From positions 1-64,000 of the IMG/VR virus record IMGVR_UViG_3300034691_000044: a stretch of 64,000 nucleotides of DNA; one strand, given 5' to 3'. The position numbers and the translations under genes were made by a program. Each line of letters starts with the position of its first letter. Within the stretch, counting starts at the first letter, position 1. The notes under the pieces are model-generated. The model ran no database searches, had not been told where the DNA came from, and saw only the letters and a list, made by a program, of their open reading frames with translations. The DNA is from a virus. This document shows, piece after piece, positions 58,454 to 64,000 of the stretch.

Positions 58454-60610
58454 ATGATTGCTGTAGAAGACATGCCCTATAACCCTGACGTTGAAGACGT
58501 TGTACGAATTCTGTGTGAAAAGACACAGAGTTCGAACCATCTGTTCTTCCGGGTACTGACCACGTTCCATCTGTGCATGATTGCTTCGCAGATGCGAGTG
58601 CTGATCCGCACACACGACCGCGGTGACATCCCGGTCAACATGTACGCCCTGAACCTGGCAACATCTGGCGCCGGTAAGGGTTTCTCCACGAACATTCTGG
58701 AAAAGGAAATCACCAACCGATTCCGCGAACAGTTCCTGGAAAACTTCCCGTACATCGCCGAACCAAACCTGGAGAAGCTGGCGCTCAAGCGTTCCAGCCG
58801 TGACCAGACGGATTACGACTTTGAACTGGAAAAGACCAAGAAGGAATTCGCTTCCCTTGGTCCTCTGGTGTACAGCTTCGACTCTGGCACCCCAGCAGCC
58901 GTAAAGCAGATGCGCCACAAGCTACTGCTTGCAGACTCAGGTGCATTGAACCTGATCATCGACGAAATCGGGTCTAACCTGACTTCGGCAAGCGAAGTGC
59001 TGACCACGTTCTTGGAGTTGTACGACATTGGTGGCATTCGTCAGAAAATCACCAAAGTCACTGCCGAGAACGTCCGCCACGAGGAAATCAATGGCAACAC
59101 GCCAACGAACCTCATGATGTTCGGCACACCGTCCAAGCTGCTTGACGGTGGCAAGATCGAAGAAGAACTGATGTCGTTGCTGGATACCGGCTATGCACGT
59201 CGTTCATTCTTCAGCTTTGGCAAAGAAAGCACACGCGATCTCTCGTTGTCTGCCAATGAGATCTACGACCGTATGACGAATAAAACTTCGTCCGTGTTTG
59301 TCGATGATTTCAGCGAACGCCTGGGTTACCTGGCTGACGCACACAACATGAACACAGTCTTGACTATGTCCAAGGAAACCAGCTTGCTGGTGATCCAGTA
59401 CAAGATTGACTGTGAGCGCATTGCCGAAGCACTGCCGGAACATGAAGAACAACGCAAAGCGGAAATTTCTCATCGCTACTTCAAGGCTTTGAAAGCAGCC
59501 GGTGCATATGCATTCATCAGCGGTTCCCCGGAACTGTTGCCAGAGCATTTCTACCAAGCTGTGAAGCTGGCTGAAGAAAGCGGTAAGGCTTTCGAGCTTC
59601 TGCTGTCTCGTGAGCGGCCATATGTCAAATTGGCCCGATACCTCGGTAACTGCGGAGCAGAAGTCACCGAGCCCGACCTGATGCAGGATTTGCCTTATTA
59701 CAAGGGAAGTCAGGCTATCCGGGCGGATATGGTCAAGATGGCAATTGCCTGGGGCTACAAGAACAACATCGTCATCAAAAAGGCGTTCACCGACGGGATC
59801 GAATTTATCCGTGGCGAATGCTTGCAGGTCACTGACCTGACGAAGATGATTGTGTCGTATGCCCGCGGCAACCCCGGCGAACACCCGGCACAGGGCTACC
59901 TCAACAAAACTGTGCCGTGGCTCATGCTGGAACGTCTGGTAACAGGAGGCGATCTGCATTGGCTCAACCACCATGTACATGGTGGCCATCGCACCGAAGA
60001 TACGTGCATCCCTGCGTTCAACATGATCGTGTTGGACATCGACGGGACCATGAATCTGGCTACGGCGAAGATGCTGCTGAAAGATTACGCAGCCATCTAC
60101 TACACGACCAAACGTCACACGGAAGCGGAAAACCGCTACCGTATCCTGCTTCCGACGAACTACGTCCTGAAAATGGATGCGAAGGAATACAAGGAGTTCA
60201 TGAAGAACGTGCTGGAGTCTCTGCCGTTCCAAGTGGACGAATCGTGTACGCACCGCAGCAAGAAGTGGATGTCCAACCCGGGTGATTTTGAGCAAACCGA
60301 AGGTGAACTGTTTGACGTACTCCCGTTCATCCCGAAAACCAGCAAAAACCAGGAACGTCAGGATCGCCTGGGCACCCAGCAACAAATGGACAACCTGGAA
60401 CGCTGGATCATCAACAATACTGGCGATGGCAACCGCAACGTTATGTTGCACCGCTATGCCCGTCTGCTGATCGAAGCCGGCAAGAACTGGGCGGAAATCA
60501 AAGACCTCGTGTCGTCTCTCAACGATAAGTTGGCAGACAAACTCACCGAGGGCGAGATTCTTGGCTCAATCATGGTCACTGTTGGCAAAGAGCTGGCAGC
60601 ACGTCCTTAA
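58454..60610 (+). CDS. Primase/helicase (N4 gp43-like)
   Basis: 718 residues. First half ATPase: LATSGAGKGFSTN (about 69-81, Walker A variant) and LNLIIDEIGSNL (about 165-175, Walker B) as in DUF3987-type helicases. Second half NMIVLDIDGTMNLATAKMLL and YYTTKRHTEAENRYRILLPT resembles the AEP/D5-associated primase core with DxD and RxR residues. Combined primase-helicase for lagging strand synthesis is expected in N4. The longest plus-strand gene besides the polymerase. Confidence 0.85.
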   Translation: MIAVEDMPYNPDVEDVVRILCEKTQSSNHLFFRVLTTFHLCMIASQMRVLIRTHDRGDIPVNMYALNLATSGAGKGFSTNILEKEITNRFREQFLENFPYIAEPNLEKLALKRSSRDQTDYDFELEKTKKEFASLGPLVYSFDSGTPAAVKQMRHKLLLADSGALNLIIDEIGSNLTSASEVLTTFLELYDIGGIRQKITKVTAENVRHEEINGNTPTNLMMFGTPSKLLDGGKIEEELMSLLDTGYARRSFFSFGKESTRDLSLSANEIYDRMTNKTSSVFVDDFSERLGYLADAHNMNTVLTMSKETSLLVIQYKIDCERIAEALPEHEEQRKAEISHRYFKALKAAGAYAFISGSPELLPEHFYQAVKLAEESGKAFELLLSRERPYVKLARYLGNCGAEVTEPDLMQDLPYYKGSQAIRADMVKMAIAWGYKNNIVIKKAFTDGIEFIRGECLQVTDLTKMIVSYARGNPGEHPAQGYLNKTVPWLMLERLVTGGDLHWLNHHVHGGHRTEDTCIPAFNMIVLDIDGTMNLATAKMLLKDYAAIYYTTKRHTEAENRYRILLPTNYVLKMDAKEYKEFMKNVLESLPFQVDESCTHRSKKWMSNPGDFEQTEGELFDVLPFIPKTSKNQERQDRLGTQQQMDNLERWIINNTGDGNRNVMLHRYARLLIEAGKNWAEIKDLVSSLNDKLADKLTEGEILGSIMVTVGKELAARP

Positions 60611-60621
60611 CTCTCACACTG

Positions 60622-60636
60622 GCCCCGTCCCGGGGC
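60622..60636 (+). promoter_or_regulatory. TCC-loop hairpin element D (N4 vRNAP promoter-like or terminator)
   Basis: GCCCCG-TCC-CGGGGC, perfect 6-bp stem, followed by TTTTGTGATCTT. It lies 11 bases after the primase stop and 28 before the ATPase start. The T4 run also allows a terminator reading; the TGTGATYTT box is shared with element E. Confidence 0.6.
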
Positions 60637-60664
60637 TTTTGTGATCTTACACCTGGAGTTTTTC

Positions 60665-61133
60665 ATGAATGAACATTTGGCACTTATTTGTGGCAAATCC
60701 GGCAGCGGCAAATCAGCTTCTCTGCGGAATCTGCGTGATCCTGAGTCAGTTCTCTATCTGAACTGCGAAGCCGGCAAACGCCTGCCGTTCCCCGCCAAGT
60801 TCGTGCAGCGAACGGTGACCAACCCGCTTCAAGTCCGCGATGCTTTCGCCTGGGCTGAAAAGCAAGACCACATCAAAGTCATCGTCGTCGATACCTTGAC
60901 TTTCTGGCTTGATATGTACATCAGCCAGTTCGTTAAACCGGCAACTGACGGGCGCGCAGCCTGGGGCAACTTTGCTGAGTTTTTCAAGGCAACCATGCAG
61001 GTTGACGTTGCGAAGTCCACGAAGAAGGTGATCTTCCTCGCGCACACGCTCGACGTGTACAACGAAACCGCCATGGTCATGGAAACGGCAATCCCTGTCG
61101 CCGGTTCGCTCAAGAACCAAGGCATCGAAGCGT
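60665..61133 (+). CDS. ATPase, exon 1 (N4 gp44-like), gene interrupted by a group I intron
   Basis: ATG 60665 behind CTGGAG. 156 complete codons plus one base before the splice site. P-loop LICGKSGSGKSAS (about 4-16) and Walker B-like VIVVDTLTFWLDM (about 73-85), then VIFLAHTLDVYNE, a RecA-like ATPase (AAA_24 type) found beside SSB in N4-like and other phages. Without splicing, the frame reaches a stop at 61157-61159 inside the intron. The rest of the protein is encoded from 61920. Confidence 0.88.
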
Positions 61134-61919
61134 TGAGAATTGGCGCCCTCTGTCAGTAATGACAGTTGAATAACTTCTCTAATTGCTGGAATCTCTGCCA
61201 AGGTGTGCTAGCATACTTAAACAGACAATCAGCAGCGAAGCAAAAATGGATAAGCGATTAGTGACACAAGCTGAGTTGGCGGAACGCCTCTCTTACAACC
61301 CTGAGACAGGGCATTTAACCTGGATAGCTAAAGGGACTTCACGCAAAGTTGTTGTAGGTAGTAGGGCAGGTTCCGTTTCTAAACGGGGTCATCGCGTTAT
61401 TAACTTAAACGGCTTTCTTTATGCGGAGCACCACATAATCTGGCGTTTACACACAGGGCATTGGCCTATAGGCAACATTGATCACATCGATCACGATGAA
61501 CAGAACAATTGTTTTGTAAATCTGCGAGATGTATCAAAGGCCGTAAACAACAGGAATCAATCCAAGCGCATCGACAATACAACCGGGCATCCGGGAGTTT
61601 GGGTCAGTAAGCGCAACGGGGCGAAGCAATTCATGGCAGATGTGTTCCACGACGGGATTCGTGTTCATCGCTCATCTCATTATTCACTTGACGAGGCTAT
61701 TGCCGCAAGGCAAGCCAAGTTAATTGAGTTCGGTTTCCATTCCAATCATGGGATAGATAAACCGGTTTGAACGTTCAACGACTAGCCTTCGGGCGTAGGG
61801 CCAAGTGGCTCGAAACGGGAAGCACCCTAAAGGGGTGATGATATAGTCTGCTCTGCATGGTGACATGCAGCTGGATTAACTATCCGGGCTACGCTTAACG
61901 ACCGTAGCTGAACATTAGG
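61134..61919 (+). ncRNA. Group I intron containing an HNH homing endonuclease gene
   Basis: 786 bases between the two ATPase exons. Exon 1 ends in GCGU, which pairs with GCGC (61142-61145) to give P1 with the U-G wobble expected at the 5' splice site. The 3' core lies after the HNH ORF: TTCAACGACTA (P3/P7 region, 61775 onward), hairpin GCC-TTCG-GGC, CCAAGTGGCTCGAAACGGGA, and GATATAGTCTGCTCTGCATG with GACATGCAG (P7/P9 type). It ends in G (61919). Joining 61133 to 61920 gives an open frame, GIEA-Y-FSLVLMCQKV. Confidence 0.88.
61246..61770 (+). CDS. Intron-encoded HNH homing endonuclease
   Basis: 174 residues from ATG 61246. N-terminal LSYNPETGHLTWIAKG and AGSVSKRGHRVINLNGFLYA, HNH core EHHIIWRLHTGHWPIGNIDH, IDHDEQNNCFVNLRDVSKA and an AP2-like C-terminus (GVWVSKRNGAKQFMADVFHD). 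Cuts intronless alleles so that the intron is copied into them. AT-richer than the exons. No strong RBS, as is usual for intron ORFs. Confidence 0.9.
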   Translation: MDKRLVTQAELAERLSYNPETGHLTWIAKGTSRKVVVGSRAGSVSKRGHRVINLNGFLYAEHHIIWRLHTGHWPIGNIDHIDHDEQNNCFVNLRDVSKAVNNRNQSKRIDNTTGHPGVWVSKRNGAKQFMADVFHDGIRVHRSSHYSLDEAIAARQAKLIEFGFHSNHGIDKPV

Positions 61920-62164
61920 ATTTCTCCCTGGTGCTCATGTGCCAGAAGGTGAAGATCGACGACTTGGTTGAAGGCAGCGATTTGCTGAAAATCACCGACA
62001 AAGAACGTAACGTCGGGTTCAAACACGTCTATCAGACGGAAGTCACGAAGGACACGCTCAATACGCGCATCCGTGGCCCAATGATGATGTGGGCGGACAA
62101 CGAAGTCTTCATCGACAACGACATCCAGCTGGTTCTCGACCGGATGGATCAATACTATAACTGA
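61920..62164 (+). CDS. ATPase, exon 2 (N4 gp44-like)
   Basis: Continuation of the ATPase after splicing: YFSLVLMCQKVKIDDLVEGS, then VGFKHVYQTEVTKDTLNTRI and a C-terminal end VLDRMDQYYN. In the unspliced sequence this frame has an upstream stop at 61916-61918 and no RBS in front of a start codon, so it is not an independent gene. The spliced protein would have 237 residues. Confidence 0.85.
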
Positions 62165-62219
62165 GCTTGACTGTGTAGACTGCGGGCACTAGTCTAACCG
62201 CTTACTTAACGGAGGCACT

Positions 62220-62822
62220 ATGACTTTTGTACGTAAACCCGCAGGCGCCATGAGCATCTCCAGGAGAACAGCCGTTTACGGAGTAGGCATCAATGATGCC
62301 TATTACGTGAACCGGGACTGTCCTCTATACGCCCAGTGGAAAGCTGCCTTACAACGCGCTTGCTGTCCCAAGTGGCGGGCCAAGTACCCATGCTACGAAG
62401 GTGTGACTATTGACAATCGCTGGTTAAAATTCTCAGCTTTCCAGCAATGGGCAGACCTGCACAACTGGCAAGATAAGGCTTTGGATAAAGACCTGAAAGT
62501 GCCAGGCAATAAAGTGTATGGCCCTGACTTCTGTCTGTGGGTGCCACAACGTGTCAACTGCATGGTTTCACGGCCTTCTGTAAAGAAAACAGGATTACCC
62601 GTGGGGGTGGACGCCATAAAGAATCGCTTTATGGCCCGCACGCGCATTGACGGCAAAAACATCTACATAGGTTTATACGACACACCCGCTGAAGCGGCCA
62701 TTGCATTCAATGTGTTCAAAGCAAACTTAGTGCGAGAAGTTGCTCAGAAACAAGACACTGATGTAATGACTGCATTGTTGAATGTCGCAAACCTGATCGA
62801 AGCAGGCATCTTCTACACATAA
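62220..62822 (+). CDS. AP2-like putative homing endonuclease / DNA-binding protein, copy 3
   Basis: 200 residues; same family as the genes at 22081 and 41742 (GVGINDAYYVN, YAQWKAALQRACC, ALDKDLKVPGNKVYGPDFCL, then GLPVGVDAIKNRFMARTRID). Inserted between the intron-bearing ATPase gene and SSB, with lower GC than both. RBS GGAGGC. Confidence 0.75.
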   Translation: MTFVRKPAGAMSISRRTAVYGVGINDAYYVNRDCPLYAQWKAALQRACCPKWRAKYPCYEGVTIDNRWLKFSAFQQWADLHNWQDKALDKDLKVPGNKVYGPDFCLWVPQRVNCMVSRPSVKKTGLPVGVDAIKNRFMARTRIDGKNIYIGLYDTPAEAAIAFNVFKANLVREVAQKQDTDVMTALLNVANLIEAGIFYT

Positions 62823-62824
62823 GG

Positions 62825-62839
62825 GCCACCTCCGGTGGC
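62825..62839 (+). promoter_or_regulatory. TCC-loop hairpin element E (N4 vRNAP promoter-like)
   Basis: GCCACC-TCC-GGTGGC, perfect 6-bp stem, followed by ATTTGTGATTTTTAA. Two bases after the homing gene stop, 44 before the SSB start. Could drive SSB expression. Confidence 0.6.
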
Positions 62840-62883
62840 ATTTGTGATTTTTAAACACTTCCCTTCCATACTGGAGCAACATC

Positions 62884-63672
62884 ATGAGTCTGAACCCTTT
62901 TGCCAACACCGTTAATACCACGAACGAACAGATCGAAACGGACAGTGACCGTCTCGGTGGTGGTTTCGTCTGGGACGGCGGTGCTTACCCTGTAACCATC
63001 CTGGCTGCATACGCTGGCAAGTCCAAAGGCGGCGCCGGTAGCATGTCTTTCGAAGTCCAAGGCGACGACGGCCGCAAGTTCAAGTTCACCGAGTGGGTAA
63101 CCTCCGGCGATGCCAAAGGCAACAAGCCGTACTACGAACGCGACGGTAAGAAGTCCTACCTGCCTGGTTTCAACAACGTCAACGCGATCTCGATGTTCTG
63201 CGCGAAGAAAGAGCTGAACGCTCTGGCTTTCGAAACGAAAATCCTGAAACTGCGCGACTACGAGCAGAAGAAAGACGTTCCGACCGAAGTGCCAATGGCG
63301 GTCGAGCTGATCGGCAAAAAGTTCATCTTGGGCCTGGAAAAGCACGAAGTGAACAAGACCATCAAGGTCGGCAACGAATACCTGCCAGTTCACAAAGCTG
63401 GCGAGCCTGGCGTACCGGACACCAAGTTCGAAAACCAGATTGGCAAGATCTTCTTCGCCGACAACAATGCGACCATCGCCGAGCTGCGCGAAGCCAAGCA
63501 GAAAGGCCAGCCTGTCGCTGCTGACTTCTACCCGAAATGGGTCGAAGCCAACACCGGTAAAGTCGTGAACAAAGTCAAGGCTGACAAGCTGGTTGCGCCT
63601 GCTGGTGCCGGTGGGCCTGCTGGCACGCCTACCACTGCTGGTGGCGAAGCTGTCGACTCCCTGTTCGACTGA
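62884..63672 (+). CDS. Single-stranded DNA-binding protein (N4 gp45-like)
   Basis: 262 residues. N-terminal MSLNPFANTVNTTNEQIETD and the central OB-like beta region (YPVTILAAYAGKSKGGAGSM, FEVQGDDGRKFKFTEWV) are typical of N4 SSB, followed by a Gly/Ala/Pro/Thr-rich linker and a tail ending in EAVDSLFD, resembling the acidic protein-binding tip of SSBs. In N4, SSB is needed for replication, recombination and activates late transcription by host polymerase. Highly biased C/G-ending codons point to strong expression. Confidence 0.9.
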   Translation: MSLNPFANTVNTTNEQIETDSDRLGGGFVWDGGAYPVTILAAYAGKSKGGAGSMSFEVQGDDGRKFKFTEWVTSGDAKGNKPYYERDGKKSYLPGFNNVNAISMFCAKKELNALAFETKILKLRDYEQKKDVPTEVPMAVELIGKKFILGLEKHEVNKTIKVGNEYLPVHKAGEPGVPDTKFENQIGKIFFADNNATIAELREAKQKGQPVAADFYPKWVEANTGKVVNKVKADKLVAPAGAGGPAGTPTTAGGEAVDSLFD

Positions 63673-63682
63673 ACACCCCCAT

Positions 63683-63700
63683 GGGTCGGGTAACCGACCC
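63683..63700 (+). terminator. Hairpin between SSB and gp49-like gene
   Basis: GGGTCGG-GTAA-CCGACCC followed by TTCTC, eleven bases behind the SSB stop. Moderate terminator. Confidence 0.6.
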
Positions 63701-63716
63701 TTCTCAGGAGCTGTAC

Positions 63717-64000
63717 ATGTCTACCAAAGACGAAGCTGTCACCGAAGCACAGATCCAGGCCCTCGGCCTTACCAAGGCGCCACGGGTCACCCCTGCCGCT
63801 CTGGACGCCATGATCAAAGAGCAGTCCCTGCTCAAGATCGATGGCCTGGGCATGCTGTGCCAAATCACCCTGCACAACGGCTTCTCTGTCCTGGGCAAAA
63901 ACCTGGGCGCGGTCTCGGCCGAGAACTACAGTGAAGAGCTGGCGAAGAAATTCGCCTACGAGGACGCCCGCAACCAACTGTGGCCGTTCGCCGGTTTCCT
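63717..64000 (+). CDS. Gp49-like conserved phage protein (Phage_gp49_66 family), cut by the right edge
   Basis: The first 94 residues are visible. ALDAMIKEQSLLKIDGLGML, LHNGFSVLGKNLG and ENYSEELAKKFAYEDARNQLW followed by PFAGFL are the family signature shared by N4 gp49 and Sf6 gene 66. Function unknown in all members. In N4 it lies between SSB and vRNAP, so the right window edge should be close to the end of the vRNAP gene. RBS CAGGAGCTGTAC. Confidence 0.9.
   Translation, partial: MSTKDEAVTEAQIQALGLTKAPRVTPAALDAMIKEQSLLKIDGLGMLCQITLHNGFSVLGKNLGAVSAENYSEELAKKFAYEDARNQLWPFAGF

Noticed and set aside
59204-60451. 415-residue minus-strand frame over the primase gene
   Set aside because: No RBS or domain; the opposite strand encodes the primase/helicase with clear motifs.
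61931-62164. Independent 77-residue gene
   Set aside because: No RBS, GTG start only; the frame continues from the ATPase exon 1 once the group I intron is removed.

Overview
This window is most of the genome of a lytic N4-like podovirus (family Schitoviridae). The diagnosis rests on gene content: part of a giant virion RNA polymerase (vRNAP, minus strand, cut by the left edge), a second T7-type RNA polymerase split over two genes, an N4-type capsid, portal and terminase block, a MoxR/VWA pair, family A DNA polymerase, primase/helicase, N4-type SSB and an N4 gp49-family protein at the right edge. In N4, gp49 is followed by the convergent vRNAP gene, so the two window edges probably meet through the missing part of that gene, giving a genome of roughly 70 kb. 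A Pseudomonas-like host is an inference from GC content and codon use only. No integrase, tRNA gene or CRISPR array was seen.

Layout. 1-19.0 kb, minus strand: virion and packaging genes from vRNAP through ejection proteins, major capsid protein, scaffold and portal to the terminase, with a plus-strand dUTPase inserted at 15.0 kb. 19.1-28.1 kb, plus strand: early region of small unknown genes, tiny membrane peptides, an HTH protein and an unusual family of twelve small paralogs that share a C-terminal motif, most of them translationally coupled by 4-base overlaps. 28.1-31.0 kb: the two RNA polymerase II subunit genes with two small genes between them. 31.1-38.1 kb: small middle genes including a LytTR-type DNA-binding protein and a minus-strand gp17-like virion protein. 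38.1-49.1 kb: AAA and MoxR ATPases, VWA/metallopeptidase, helicase, DNA polymerase, dCMP deaminase. 49.1-56.1 kb: lysis cassette split over both strands (holin plus; endolysin and nested Rz/Rz1 minus) and a minus-strand receptor-binding module that includes a siphovirus J-like C-terminal region. 56.6-64.0 kb, plus strand: HTH protein, RecB/Cas4-like nuclease, primase/helicase, an ATPase gene interrupted by a group I intron carrying an HNH gene, SSB and gp49-like protein.

How it works together (from N4 biology): vRNAP is injected and transcribes early genes from hairpin promoters; early products and RNA polymerase II drive middle genes; the replication set copies the DNA; late minus-strand genes build the virion. 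Five hairpins with perfect 6-bp stems, a TCC loop and a conserved RTGAY downstream box lie just before plus-strand gene clusters and resemble N4 vRNAP promoters.

Mobile DNA is prominent: a group I intron with HNH ORF, a freestanding HNH gene fused onto the polymerase end, and three AP2-like homing-type genes. The strongest candidates for something undescribed are the twelve-member paralog family, the TCC-loop hairpin family, and a possible SD-sequestering switch before a zinc-finger gene at 33.0 kb.
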